64,000 nucleotides of DNA from a candidate division KSB1 bacterium (GCA_034506395.1 JAPDPQ010000016.1:1-64000); one strand, 5' to 3'; counted from the stretch's first letter, positions 9,440-19,514 are shown. Made by a program: numbers and translations. The notes: a model not told the origin generated them from the letters alone.

Positions 9440-12367
9440 CTATAAGGAAATTCTTAGCCAAAGATTATAAACTCTCGGATTTTGCAGCGTCAAAAAGTCC
9501 TGCCCACGCTCCAGGCTTCGAGCTCCTGAGAAATTCATCTCGATATCTGCCCCGCTGTACTTGGTCGCTGTCCATAGATTTCGGCCAGAGACTCCGATGA
9601 CCAAATCGGATATGTAGCGGTTGGCATAAACTTTATAAAGGAGGTCGCGGAAGCTGAAGCTGAGGCTAATCTCGCGCAGCTTGAAATAGTCGGCATCCTC
9701 AATGAAATTGCCATCATAACGCCGATCCATTTTCGCATATTCTACCGCCGCTGCCTTGTATTCCTCTGAGCCAACTTCGGCCTTTTGAATGTTGTCATAC
9801 CATTCTTTAATGCCGAGGATGTCCTGCAGTTCTCGATAACGTTTGTTATTTGCTCCGATGCCGAAAGCATTGCCCAGGTAAATGGCAAATTCTTTGGTAT
9901 TGTTGAACATCTTATGACCAGTCGCCCAATCGGTCAACACGTAAAGGCTGAAATTCCGCAAGAACCTGAGGTTCATCGTGAACGAACCAGTGTAAGTCGG
10001 AATTGGAGTGCCAAAATTCACCCGCAATTCTTGACCATTTTCGTCCTTCAACACATCTGGGCCTTTATAGGTGCCATCAGGATTGAACAGCGCACCGACT
10101 ACCTTCTGGGTGTAAAACGCATGTTTTGGGAGGCCTTCCTTAAACACGTTGAGGTCGAACGCATCGAAAATCGGCTGCGCACCACCCAAATCTTTGACCT
10201 TATTGGTCTGATAATTATTGGTCACTGAAAGATCGAGCTGGAGATTCCGGCGATTGATAAGTCGGGCTTGTACGAGAGACTCGATGCCCCAACCTTCTAC
10301 CGCACCGATGTTGTATGGCACGGCTGTGGCGATCTTGCCAGTCGATGGCGCATTCCGAAACTCGATGATTGAATTTTGGGCATATTGCCGATAGTACGAG
10401 AACTCCACAGAATAATTAGTGAACAGTTCTGCATCAAATCCAAATTCTAGTTCTTTGATGCGCTCTGGTTCAATTTTTGGATTGCCAATGGCAGACAAAA
10501 CTGCACCCGCACCATAGCCAGACGGCTCTGCCCGCCACAGCAATGGGATGCCATCGATGGTGCGCGGAAGCACCCCGGTCTCGCCATAGGCCGCCCGCAG
10601 TTTCATCAGATTGAAGAAGGATGGGAAAAACTTATATCGATCCATGCGAACCGCAAAACTTGCTCGCGGATAGAAAATGCTGGGCGCCTTGGAACCGATA
10701 GAACTGGCATAATCATTTCTGAGCATCAAAGAGAAGAAATATTGATCGAGATAAGAGAACGAATGATCCGTAAAGATGCCGGCCTCTCGTTCATGGCTGT
10801 AGGTCTCATCTCCTCCCTCAAATGTCTCGCCAGCGCCGATGTTGGTGATCAACTCAGTGAGATAATCCTTCTTTTGAATGTTGAATGTTCTCAGCTTTCG
10901 ATCGAATAATTGTGCGCCCACCACCGAACTGATGTTCAAATTCGGCAGCGGTGAATAGGTGTAGCGGGCATCGAGATTGTAGGTGAATTGGCGGTTTTGA
11001 CGATTGTAAATAGCGCGCCGACCTTTCGGATAGAATGAATATTTCAAGTTTGCTGGATAGGTCTGGTCGTTCCTCAGATCGCCATCATCGACACCAAATG
11101 TGAATGAAGCTTCAAAGTTTTTAAATGGATTATACTGAGCTCGAACTGACCCGATGAATCGGTTGGCTGCCCGGACATTTTTGAGTCCTCTCACAGAAGC
11201 GCTATCCGTGAACCAATAGGGCACCGGGGTCAATAATGTATTGCCCAAAAAACCAAAAATATTGTTGTCGTTATTGGGCAAACGATTCTCGGTGAGCGAA
11301 TAACTGGTGTTCACATTGACCACAAGACGGTTGTTCGGGTAGATGTCGAAATTGGCTCGCAGTGTCCTTCGATCCAGATAGTTATTGGGGATGATCCCAT
11401 CCTCGTAGCGACGGTCGATGCCCAGATAATATTTCATGAGACCCGTGCCGCCGTAAGCGTTCAAGGTATGCTGCAAAACTGGACCCTTTTTGAAAATGGC
11501 GTTGGCGTGCTTATAAGATAAGAATTCATCTTCGGTATATTTGTGAGATTGCTCATTATAACCAGTGACCACTTTATAGTCGATCGAAATGGCTTTCGGT
11601 GCACCAGGGACCATCTTGCCCTTCTTGGTCGTGATTAGGACTACGCCGTTGGACCCGCTCGTGCCGTAGGAGGCAGCTCCGGCTGGGCCCTTGAGAATAT
11701 CGATGGACTCAATATCCTCAGGGTTAATGTCCGCCAATGTCGAGGTCCCCTGACCGCCAACACCAAAACCGATAACTTCAGAGTTGTCCACTCGGACGCC
11801 ATCGATATAAATGACTGGTTGTTCGTTCCCATTCAATCCGCCACCCGATCGGACATTGAAGCGGATCGCACCACCTACGTTTCCTGACGCTGGCGCAATG
11901 TTCACTCCAGCCACTTTTCCAGCGATCAATTGTGAAATTTCTTGATAGGAGTTTGCAGTCGTTAGCTGATTGGCCGTCAAGCGGGCAACTGCCACTTCGG
12001 CCACCGATTTGGCGGTCTTCGAAGCAATCCCAGTGACAACAATTTCTTCGCCTCTGAACACGTCTTCGATCATTTCGAAACGTAAATTGGTGAGATCTTC
12101 GCTGGGAGAAAGTGTACGAACTTCGGTCTTATAACCAATGTAGCTAACGGTTAAATTGAATGAGCGGGTCGGCTCATACGAGAAGCTAAACCTCCCATTG
12201 ATATCTGTGGCAGCACCAAAGGTTGTTCCCCGAATGTATACATTTGCTCCCGGCAAAGGAGCGTTGGTTTTCTTGTCAACCACCACGCCTTTGATCTCCT
12301 TCGCCAGGGTTGGCAAGCTCAGCGCTGCAATAAGCAAGCAACACAGCAAAAAAGTTAGTTTTCTCAT
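9440..12367 (-). CDS. susC: SusC/RagA-family TonB-linked outer-membrane transporter
   Basis: About 975 residues. I place the start at the ATG at 12365-12367, preceded by GGAGG about ten bases upstream; the ATG 21 bases further upstream has no such site. The signal peptide is MRKLTFLLCCLLIAALSLP. It is followed by a carboxypeptidase-like regulatory domain (KEIKGVVVDKKTNAPLPGAN, residues ~23-105), a plug domain (LIAGKVAGVNI to VLITTKKGK, ~110-250) and a long beta-barrel ending NPRVYNLWLRISL, with a C-terminal aromatic/hydrophobic pattern typical of barrels. It forms an import complex with the SusD encoded just downstream and is energised by TonB. Substrate unknown. Confidence 0.94.
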   Translation of the reverse strand: MRKLTFLLCCLLIAALSLPTLAKEIKGVVVDKKTNAPLPGANVYIRGTTFGAATDINGRFSFSYEPTRSFNLTVSYIGYKTEVRTLSPSEDLTNLRFEMIEDVFRGEEIVVTGIASKTAKSVAEVAVARLTANQLTTANSYQEISQLIAGKVAGVNIAPASGNVGGAIRFNVRSGGGLNGNEQPVIYIDGVRVDNSEVIGFGVGGQGTSTLADINPEDIESIDILKGPAGAASYGTSGSNGVVLITTKKGKMVPGAPKAISIDYKVVTGYNEQSHKYTEDEFLSYKHANAIFKKGPVLQHTLNAYGGTGLMKYYLGIDRRYEDGIIPNNYLDRRTLRANFDIYPNNRLVVNVNTSYSLTENRLPNNDNNIFGFLGNTLLTPVPYWFTDSASVRGLKNVRAANRFIGSVRAQYNPFKNFEASFTFGVDDGDLRNDQTYPANLKYSFYPKGRRAIYNRQNRQFTYNLDARYTYSPLPNLNISSVVGAQLFDRKLRTFNIQKKDYLTELITNIGAGETFEGGDETYSHEREAGIFTDHSFSYLDQYFFSLMLRNDYASSIGSKAPSIFYPRASFAVRMDRYKFFPSFFNLMKLRAAYGETGVLPRTIDGIPLLWRAEPSGYGAGAVLSAIGNPKIEPERIKELEFGFDAELFTNYSVEFSYYRQYAQNSIIEFRNAPSTGKIATAVPYNIGAVEGWGIESLVQARLINRRNLQLDLSVTNNYQTNKVKDLGGAQPIFDAFDLNVFKEGLPKHAFYTQKVVGALFNPDGTYKGPDVLKDENGQELRVNFGTPIPTYTGSFTMNLRFLRNFSLYVLTDWATGHKMFNNTKEFAIYLGNAFGIGANNKRYRELQDILGIKEWYDNIQKAEVGSEEYKAAAVEYAKMDRRYDGNFIEDADYFKLREISLSFSFRDLLYKVYANRYISDLVIGVSGRNLWTATKYSGADIEMNFSGARSLERGQDFLTLQNPRVYNLWLRISL

Positions 12368-13151
12368 TTTCTCTTTTCCTCCATTCATTGGTCCTCAAAT
12401 ACTGTTCATATTTTCGCTCGTTTCAGCTTTAAAGCTCACCTCCTTCCCCTGAAACAGAGCGTCTTGATGGGTGCTATTCGATTTTATAACTGATGCATCT
12501 AAAACAAGTAACCATTTAAAAGCGTTCAAATTCAATTTTAGCTAAAATAAATTTGATGAATTGGGGACGGATGAATAATGGGGCTCGTCCGTTCAGACGC
12601 ATTCATCAATTTCGCTAAAATCAAATTCTCGATTTAAAAATGGGATGTAGGATGATAATAGTGGTGCAAGTGCTTGGTTTGAAGTTCAAATAAAAGATTA
12701 GAGATTTATTAACAAAATGCATGCCAGTTCAGAACATCAAAAAGTGCAAAAATTATCATGAATAGTGAACTATTTTTTCTATTGTTATTCAAATCAATTT
12801 TTCTTGTCGCCTGTCTCGAAATTATCGCAGTTGTGCACTATTTTTCACCCACGGTGCAATTCATTGCATGATTTTTTTACTTCGAATCGGTTATATTTGC
12901 TTGCCTCAGCAATGAATCCGCTTCGGTATTAATGGAAATCTGATCAATACTTTTTGCTGTCAGATTTGCATGGATCCATGGCAAAAGCAATATCCTTATT
13001 AGCCCGTTAATGAGGCGTCTTTGAATATGATTTGCGTGAAAAATATTGCTTGCATATCAGAATTAATCTTTTTATCTTTTTGTCAATAAAGCAGCAAACG
13101 CATAACACTTGCCTCGTTTTTCCAGAACCAATTTACGAAAGGGGTACTCAA
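12368..13151. other. Divergent intergenic region between susC and the DUF1460 gene
   Basis: 784 bases without a credible gene. It holds a 12-bp perfect palindrome AGCTTTAAAGCT (12425-12436), an AAGGAGGTG sequence on the minus strand (12437-12445) not followed by a start codon, a possible minus-strand -10 box TATAAA (12483-12488), and an imperfect inverted repeat: the block around 12535-12565 recurs in inverted form around 12600-12630, sharing TTTTAGC and TTGATGAAT. This is where susCD control should lie. No promoter is certain. Confidence 0.5.
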
Positions 13152-14261
13152 ATGAGAAAAAGGCACTACTTTCTTGCCTTCGCTCTTGGATTTTTGATTT
13201 TTTTGAATTGCGCCGTAATGCAGCCGAAATGGAAAAGCGTTCCGCTTTCCCAGGAGGAGCTCGAAACGATTGGTTTGCTAAATATTCAAGCAGATGAACT
13301 GAAAAAATTGAAATCTCAACCCCTATACAAATTTACCCCTGCTCAAATAGATGCTTATTTAGGCTATCTTCAGAGCACAGAGCCAAACCTCAGGCTACGG
13401 GTACAGCATTTGGCGCAAAAATGTCTAGGGCAACCGTATCAAATCTACCTGTTGGGCGAATTTCCGTTTGAAATATACGATCCTGACCCACTATATTCTA
13501 TCGACAAAAGCGATTGTGTTGTGTTTGCCGAGCATATTTACGCCATGGCGTTAGCCTATGATTGGAAGAGCTTTTTTGCCATCTTGCAACGCATTCGCTA
13601 TAAGAACGGCGAAATTGGTTTGGCGACCCGAAACCACTATACTGAGTTCGATTGGGATGTCAATAATAATTGGCTGGTTCAGGACATTACAGCCGAACTT
13701 GGTGGCGACCAAACCGCATGGGAAACCACGGTGGTGGATCGAGCCAAATTTCTTTCAAGATGGGGCATTGGTCAGTTCATCCCAGTTGAAAAAGCAAAAT
13801 GGTGCTACCTTCCCTACGACCTGCTGCCCAAAGTGATCGATCAGTTGCAACCTGGAGATTTTGTGAATATTGTTCGGGGCTTTGAGAATAGCAAATGGGT
13901 TGGGCATGTGGGATTGATCACGAAAAGCGAAGATGGGACCATCAATCTATTGCACTCCACGCATCCACGAGTGAAGCAGGAGCCACTGATAGATCTCTAT
14001 CGCAATGCCAAGAAAAATAATGAAGAACGAAAGCGATTCAATGACGAGGCTCGGATCAAAAATCAGAAGATCATGGCAGAGAACGAAAGGCTACGGGCAA
14101 AAAATCAAGGCAAAAAATCGCCGAAAGAGAAGCCATTGATCGCCTATAAGCCATATTTTTATGGGTTCAAATTTCTCCGCCTCCGGGAGGATCCACTCTG
14201 GGAATTGATGAAGCGGGATGGACCACTGGCGCCAAAACTGAAAATCGGCCCTGTATTTTAA
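13152..14261 (+). CDS. DUF1460-type N-acetylmuramoyl-L-alanine amidase-like protein, exported
   Basis: Start chosen at the ATG at 13152, with AAAGGGG eight bases upstream and an immediate signal peptide (MRKRHYFLAFALGFLIFLNC); a frame extends 40 codons further up but encodes nothing signal-like. About 369 residues. The core matches the DUF1460 amidase-like family (NlpC/P60-related fold): SDCVVFAEHIY gives the candidate nucleophile Cys122, RYKNGEIG and RNHYTEFDW follow, and GHVGLI gives the candidate His252. Near the end is a charged, probably coiled-coil stretch of about 45 residues rich in Lys, Glu and Asn. The role is probably peptidoglycan turnover in the periplasm. Cys20 could be a lipid anchor, but Asn at -1 is atypical for a lipobox. 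Confidence 0.8.
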   Translation: MRKRHYFLAFALGFLIFLNCAVMQPKWKSVPLSQEELETIGLLNIQADELKKLKSQPLYKFTPAQIDAYLGYLQSTEPNLRLRVQHLAQKCLGQPYQIYLLGEFPFEIYDPDPLYSIDKSDCVVFAEHIYAMALAYDWKSFFAILQRIRYKNGEIGLATRNHYTEFDWDVNNNWLVQDITAELGGDQTAWETTVVDRAKFLSRWGIGQFIPVEKAKWCYLPYDLLPKVIDQLQPGDFVNIVRGFENSKWVGHVGLITKSEDGTINLLHSTHPRVKQEPLIDLYRNAKKNNEERKRFNDEARIKNQKIMAENERLRAKNQGKKSPKEKPLIAYKPYFYGFKFLRLREDPLWELMKRDGPLAPKLKIGPVF

Positions 14262-14420
14262 ATTTCGTTGGGCTGGATTTGGGATAGAGGACATGCATTG
14301 CGATCGAAGCTAAGATGGCTGAAACCAAATCTTGATTTTAGTCTTCAGCGGCTCTTTTTGACCAAGTTCGCCAAGTTGCATTTTATTCCACTATCCATCG
14401 GGTCATTTCAGTCGGTAGAA

Positions 14421-15025
14421 TCATGAGACTTTGACGTCGCCGAAAACGTGCGAGATATAGATTTTCAAACGATTGAAGGCAGAAACATAATCTGGCGATT
14501 TGAATTCCTTATCGAGCAATAAGCCGCTGTGTCTTTCGCCCAACAATTTAATATCCCCGGCTAAAATTGAAGCTTTTAAATAGAAAGGCACATGTTTCGG
14601 TGTTATCACATGGATGTCTCCAAAAACACCAGTCACATTTATTTGCTTTTCTCCTGAAACAATTTTCAGCTCGATCAAATCAAGCGTTGTATCGCCACAC
14701 TCATTTTTTATTCTACCAGTTTGAAATTCATGATTCTTCAATTTGATCTCCAAATCGCCGAACACATTGGAATAGTAAGCCTTTGGTGTATCAGATAGCG
14801 TTTGATCATCAACAAGTTGGCTTTTGGCAATATGGCGTTTTGTGCTAAGCAATCCCATGCGGATGCCTAAAAGGATCAGCAGGATGGGCCAATTTCAGCA
14901 ATTACACGGCCAAGATCGATAATGCCAAGATTATTGAGCAAGATCAGCACACCGATGACAATGATAATAGCCCCTGCAAGCATTCTTCTTCGGTTGAAAA
15001 TACCGCTCTGGAAATAATCACTCAT
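14421..15025 (-). pseudogene. LiaF-like membrane protein gene, split by a one-base frameshift
   Basis: Two minus-strand frames join into one LiaF-like protein. The first starts at an ATG at 15025 (AAAGGGA upstream), encodes a transmembrane hairpin start (MLAGAIIIVIGVLILLNNLG, then IIDLGRVIAEI) and ends at a stop near 14875. The next frame reads WPILLILLGIRMGLLSTKRH without a start of its own and continues into the C-terminal beta domain (YYSNVFGDLEI, VTGVFGDIHV, SHVFGDVKVS at the end). Inserting one T in the GAAATTGGCCC context at 14886-14896 restores the order RVIAEI-WPILL, as in LiaF/YvqF proteins (small cell-envelope stress regulators). It may be a real null allele or a sequencing or assembly error. 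Confidence 0.75.
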
Positions 15026-15104
15026 TTTATCCCTTTCCGTTATTCGATTGTTACATTGGTGCGCTGATTTGATACGGTTCAAAGCTTTATGCGTTTCATT
15101 TTTA

Positions 15105-16472
15105 TTACAGTCTGAGAAATAGATTGTATCGCAATAACGCCTCTGGCAGACCGCCTTTTAAAACAAATGCAGCGGCTCGCAAATCGTGGTGCTGAGTATC
15201 TGCGAAAGGTACAGCTACGCATAATCCGATCCCAGCAGCCCGAATAGCGATCGTACCGCTCTCACTGTCTTCGAAGCCAATTACCTGATTAAATCTCTCT
15301 TTCGGAATGCCTAACTGATGAAGGGCAATGCTGTACAAATCCCGATGCGGCTTAAGCCGGATCTCGCTCGAATCGGAAGCCGTGACAAAACCATCATAGA
15401 TGAGCCGATAATCAGTAAATTTTTCAAGCAACAACTTTTTCCGAGCTGTACTAACAGGCCATTGCTCGATCTGCTGCTTTAGCACTCGAAAGACTTCTCC
15501 GAGCACTACCCTTGCTTCGTATAAAATAGAGGAGGTGACAACCGCTACCTTGAGCGGATGATGGTCGAATCTGTTTCCCAGCGTCGTCAGCTTGCTTTTT
15601 GCAGTTTCTATATCCAAATGCGGATCATAAGTGGCATCAGATCGAAACTTGTCGATGAGCATAGGCAAAAGGTTTTGTATTTCATCGCCAAGCCAGCCTT
15701 TGACCAGAGCTAAAAATTCACCTACACCAGGCATGGGTTCGATTAGATGAGCATCTGATCGCCCTAATATTTGTTCGGATAAGTTTTCACCTTTTCCCGC
15801 CTCTATCAGACTGAGAATCTCATGATAGCGCTGATAATAAATATCTATCCCAGCTCGGACGATTTCCGAGAAAGTCCTAGCATGGAACTTTGGGCCATAT
15901 CGATCCAGCAAGCATGAAACGATCGATTCGACCATTTTCGGTTCTGATACCGGTTTTTTTGTAGCTTGGATAAGGTGATCGTCCATTAAAACATCCTGGC
16001 AGCCTAAGTTGATAAGATTATTTTTGACTTCTTCAGCCCGCCTTTTATCCTGGCCGTTCAATATCAACCACACTGCAGCTTGAAAATACGCGCGTTTCAA
16101 TGCCTCTGGATCGATGAACGGACGGTACCTTTGGATCAGATATTCCACATGTCGGGTCGTGCTATTGCCAATAATATGAGGATAATCGATTGTCCGGTCC
16201 AATCCAGTCCAGCACTCCTTCGTCATCCGGCTGGTTATTTTTCGGATCATGTATTCCAATGAGTGCAAGCACAATGATTCGGTCGTGGTTGTCGTGCCGT
16301 CCATGTCCATCACGATTGCATGCAGTTGTTCAATTGGGTGGGTAATTTTGGGCGCCAGGGGATACACCTCGAACTCGGGATGGATGTAATCTGGGTTTTT
16401 TACTATAACAAATTCTTCGCCCAATTGGGAAATTAATTGTCCTGCCTGTTTAGCGTTGATAAATTTTTCCAT
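15105..16472 (-). CDS. HAD-superfamily phosphatase/phosphomutase with a long cap insertion
   Basis: A 455-residue soluble protein with HAD motif I in IVMDMDGTTTTTES (nucleophile Asp56, acid/base Asp58). A Thr/Ser-containing motif II lies in VAVVTSSILYEARVVLG, motif III Lys in IRLKPHRDLY, and motif IV in VIGFEDSESGTIAIRAAG. The last motif resembles beta-phosphoglucomutase-like members. It is about twice the length of ordinary members, because roughly 250 residues separate motifs I and II, a large helical cap with a Y/H-rich segment (DIYYQRYHEILSLIEAGK). The substrate cannot be assigned. The gene stands alone, behind the LiaF-like gene's promoter region, and has GAGGA upstream of the ATG. Confidence 0.82.
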   Translation of the reverse strand: MEKFINAKQAGQLISQLGEEFVIVKNPDYIHPEFEVYPLAPKITHPIEQLHAIVMDMDGTTTTTESLCLHSLEYMIRKITSRMTKECWTGLDRTIDYPHIIGNSTTRHVEYLIQRYRPFIDPEALKRAYFQAAVWLILNGQDKRRAEEVKNNLINLGCQDVLMDDHLIQATKKPVSEPKMVESIVSCLLDRYGPKFHARTFSEIVRAGIDIYYQRYHEILSLIEAGKGENLSEQILGRSDAHLIEPMPGVGEFLALVKGWLGDEIQNLLPMLIDKFRSDATYDPHLDIETAKSKLTTLGNRFDHHPLKVAVVTSSILYEARVVLGEVFRVLKQQIEQWPVSTARKKLLLEKFTDYRLIYDGFVTASDSSEIRLKPHRDLYSIALHQLGIPKERFNQVIGFEDSESGTIAIRAAGIGLCVAVPFADTQHHDLRAAAFVLKGGLPEALLRYNLFLRL

Positions 16473-16578
16473 TTGCGGTGCAGCATCCTCTATTTAAATA
16501 GGCCCAATAAAAAATTAATCATTTATCATGGTTCTTGCTGGGTTACTTAGCCAATTTATTCAATCAAATACTCAACAG

Positions 16579-16602
16579 ATGCCAGCATTTGCAGGCATAA
16601 CA
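16579..16602 (-). repeat. Degenerate REP-like palindrome copy
   Basis: On the minus strand this reads TGTTATGCCTGCAAATGCTGG and continues GCATC. It differs at only a few bases from the palindromic end seen at 19515 and at 32923-32946. Confidence 0.6.
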
Positions 16603-16942
16603 TTTAAGTATCAGCCAACGGGAATTATCACGGCAATGCATGGTGATTAAAAATTGAAGCTGAACATAAGAAAATTTTGGAAGTTTTTCAAGAGTTTTGT
16701 TGTGCGTGCCAAAAATGGCAAGAATCGAAATTGAAGAAATAGGCTGTACAGTCGCAATCATATCTTTTGCTTCACCATATTGATTTTCGAGAAAAGTTTT
16801 GCCCGTTTATGAAAAGTAAATTTTCTTTTTTTTATCCTTTGCTGAGATGATGATAATTTGGATCAGATCAATTCGACCATAGCTGATAGAGCTAAATTGG
16901 GAAATAGCTTAAAATGATCATTTTTCTCGGGCAAATTTTGGC

Positions 16943-16971
16943 TTGACTCTTATCGGAATATTTTTTATTTT
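16943..16971 (+). promoter_or_regulatory. Candidate sigma-70 promoter of the GH3 gene
   Basis: TTGACT (16943-16948) and TATTTT (16966-16971) are separated by exactly 17 bases. It would give a leader of about 240 bases before the GH3 start. The -10 box is imperfect. Confidence 0.5.
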
Positions 16972-17215
16972 GTGACACTTTAAGAGAACCATTTGACTAA
17001 TGCTACGGATCTTTTGATGATCGTGCCCTCTTGGAGTTTCAGGATATTGCTTGAGAAGAACTGAAAATAAATCCATCTAATTTGGAATATGCCGGAAGTT
17101 TGAAGTTGCTTGGTTAAAGCTCGGAAAAAGGTGACTTTCGTCCTATTGCTGGTTTACTGATCAATTGGAGAGAATTCAAATTTAGACATTCGGACCTTAT
17201 CGGAGGAGAGTGAAC

Positions 17216-19414
17216 ATGAAAGCAGCAAGGCTTTTTGTCCTGCTATTGGTATTGTGGGTTGTCGCTTGTTATGGACAGAAACTGGAAAGCAATCCGGAGA
17301 TCGAGCGCCGGATCGATGTATTGTTGGAGCAGATGACGCTGGAGGAAAAAATTGGTCAACTGCATCAGGTAAGTGGTGTCAGTGATACGTTCAAACAACA
17401 GGTTCGTGAGGGCAAGATCGGATCATTTTTGAATATTCACGGGGCAAAACAGGCCAATGAACTGCAGCGCATTGCGGTAGAGGAAACTCGATTGAAAATC
17501 CCATTGATATTTGGGAACGATGTGATCCATGGCTATCGAACGGTTTTTCCGATCCCGTTAGCCGAGGCGGCCAGTTGGGATCCTGATTTGGTAGAGAAAA
17601 CCGCAGCGATGGCAGCCAGGGAAGCGGCGGCCAGTGGGACACATTGGACGTTCGCGCCCATGGTCGATATCGCTCGAGATCCACGCTGGGGCCGTATCGC
17701 TGAAGGCGCTGGAGAAGATCCTTATTTGGGGTCGGTGCTTGCGGGGGCACGGGTGAGAGGATTTCAGGGCAAAGACTTGAGAGACCCGCTTACGATTGTC
17801 GCTTGCCCCAAGCACTACATAGGCTATGGTGCCGCTCAGGCAGGGCGTGATTATTTTACAGTGGACATGTCACTTCAGACCTTGCTGGATGTCTACCTGC
17901 CGCCGTTTAAAGCTGCCATTGAAGCAGGCGCTGGAACCATCATGAGCGCTTTCAACGAATTGAATGGCTTGCCCGCCTCAGCCAATCCTTACATATTGAC
18001 TCAATTGCTGCGTAATGAGCTTGGATTCCAGGGATTTGTTGTCAGTGATTGGAATGCGATTGGTGAATTATTGAATCATGGAGTCGCCGCAACGCCAGCC
18101 GAAGCTGCAAAGTTAGCCTTGTCTGCTGGTGTGGATATGGATATGATGGGTTTTGTCTATCAAAGCCAACTTTCGCAACTGGTAAAATCAGGCGAGATCG
18201 ATGAACGACTCATCGATACCGCTGTGCGTCGGGTATTGCGCATCAAATTCATGCTGGGATTATTCGATCGTCCTTATATCGACCCGCAATTGGAAACATC
18301 GCTCATTTTAAGCAAAGAACATCGGGAGCTGGCACTGGAAAGCGCCAGGAAATCCATCGTGCTTTTAAAAAATGAAGGCCAGATTTTGCCTTTGAGCAAA
18401 AATATAAAATCGCTGGCGCTGATTGGGCCTTTGGCCGACAATAAGCATGATCCATTGGGCTGCTGGCTCGGCGAGGGCAAAGATAGTGATGTGATCTCTG
18501 TTCTGGAGGGCATCAAAACTAAAATTCCAAGCGAGCGAATTCGATATGCGCAGGGATGTCCAATCGAGCGCAAATCTGGTTCGGGAATTTCGAAAGCGGT
18601 TCAATTGGCCAAAAACGCTGAGGTCGCAGTCCTCGTTGTAGGGGAAAGCGAAGCCTTGAGCGGAGAGGCATCCAGCCGGGCTTCATTGGACTTGCCTGGC
18701 GATCAGGAACAACTGGTGAAGGCGGTGTTTGCGACGGGCACTCCAACCATCGTTGTGCTGATGAACGGTCGGCCGCTGACCATCCCATGGATTGCAGAAC
18801 ATATCCCAGCGATTATTGAGGCCTGGCAGTTGGGCGTCGAATCGGGAAATGCCATCGCTGATGTTTTGTTCGGTGACTATAATCCTGGTGGAAAATTGCC
18901 AGTAACATTCCCGAGATCCGTTGGGCAGATCCCCATTTTTTATAACCACAAGAACAGTGGACGTCCTCCGGCTTCAGAAAAATACAGCTCAAGATATCTC
19001 GACCTTCCGGTCACTCCGCAATTTCCGTTTGGCTTTGGCTTGAGCTATACACAATTCAAATTCAGCAATCTTCAAATTCGCATCGAAGGTGCTGGACGCG
19101 ACAGCCAGGTGAACGCCGGTATCGAAGTTGAGAATGTCGGAAAGCGGAGCGGCGATGAGGTGGTCCAGCTCTACATCCGAGATCTCGTTGGCAGCCTCGC
19201 TCGTCCAGTGAAAGAACTGAAACGATTTCAGCGGATCCACCTTCAACCAGGGGAGAAAAAACTGATCGAGTTTCAATTGTCAGCAAACGAGCTAGGTTTT
19301 CACAACCAAAACTTGGAATATGTGGTAGAGCCAGGTGCTTTCAAAATCTGGATCGGCAACAGTTCGGTTGATGGATTGGAAGCAAGCTTTGAAATCGCAC
19401 AATCGCCAAAGTAG
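17216..19414 (+). CDS. Exported glycoside hydrolase family 3 beta-glucosidase
   Basis: About 732 residues from the ATG at 17216, which has GGAGGAG seven bases upstream; a GTG six bases earlier is in frame but lies too close to that site. The N-terminus is an export signal with a possible lipobox (VLWVVAC), so it may be a lipoprotein. The GH3 N-terminal barrel spans ~35-340, with nucleophile Asp278 in FVVSDWNAIG and the KHYIGYGAAQAGRDY block. The GH3 C-terminal alpha/beta sandwich follows (~385-600; VVGESEALSGEASSRASLDL with the acid/base-bearing loop). An Fn3-like domain ends the protein (ELKRFQRIHLQPGEKK). It probably removes terminal beta-glucosyl or related units in the periplasm. It is monocistronic and distant from the xylan genes, so its natural substrate is uncertain. 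Confidence 0.93.
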   Translation: MKAARLFVLLLVLWVVACYGQKLESNPEIERRIDVLLEQMTLEEKIGQLHQVSGVSDTFKQQVREGKIGSFLNIHGAKQANELQRIAVEETRLKIPLIFGNDVIHGYRTVFPIPLAEAASWDPDLVEKTAAMAAREAAASGTHWTFAPMVDIARDPRWGRIAEGAGEDPYLGSVLAGARVRGFQGKDLRDPLTIVACPKHYIGYGAAQAGRDYFTVDMSLQTLLDVYLPPFKAAIEAGAGTIMSAFNELNGLPASANPYILTQLLRNELGFQGFVVSDWNAIGELLNHGVAATPAEAAKLALSAGVDMDMMGFVYQSQLSQLVKSGEIDERLIDTAVRRVLRIKFMLGLFDRPYIDPQLETSLILSKEHRELALESARKSIVLLKNEGQILPLSKNIKSLALIGPLADNKHDPLGCWLGEGKDSDVISVLEGIKTKIPSERIRYAQGCPIERKSGSGISKAVQLAKNAEVAVLVVGESEALSGEASSRASLDLPGDQEQLVKAVFATGTPTIVVLMNGRPLTIPWIAEHIPAIIEAWQLGVESGNAIADVLFGDYNPGGKLPVTFPRSVGQIPIFYNHKNSGRPPASEKYSSRYLDLPVTPQFPFGFGLSYTQFKFSNLQIRIEGAGRDSQVNAGIEVENVGKRSGDEVVQLYIRDLVGSLARPVKELKRFQRIHLQPGEKKLIEFQLSANELGFHNQNLEYVVEPGAFKIWIGNSSVDGLEASFEIAQSPK

Positions 19415-19514
19415 CGAGTGCGTGAGAAAGATCCCGTTTTTCATACTAAAATTCGAATCCCATCGGGCCAGCAACTAAGCAGATTCTGTTGCAAAATTCC
19501 AAAAACAAGGGATA

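Larger units (their letters stand above)
16473..17215. other. Intergenic region between the HAD and GH3 genes
   Basis: 743 AT-rich bases without a convincing gene; a 65-codon minus-strand frame at 16564-16761 resembles no protein. It contains one degenerate copy of the GCCTGC-type palindrome (16579-16602) and the GH3 promoter at 16943-16971. Confidence 0.6.

Noticed and set aside
16564-16761. 65-codon minus-strand frame between the HAD and GH3 genes
   Set aside because: Contains the degenerate palindromic repeat and shows no protein-like features.
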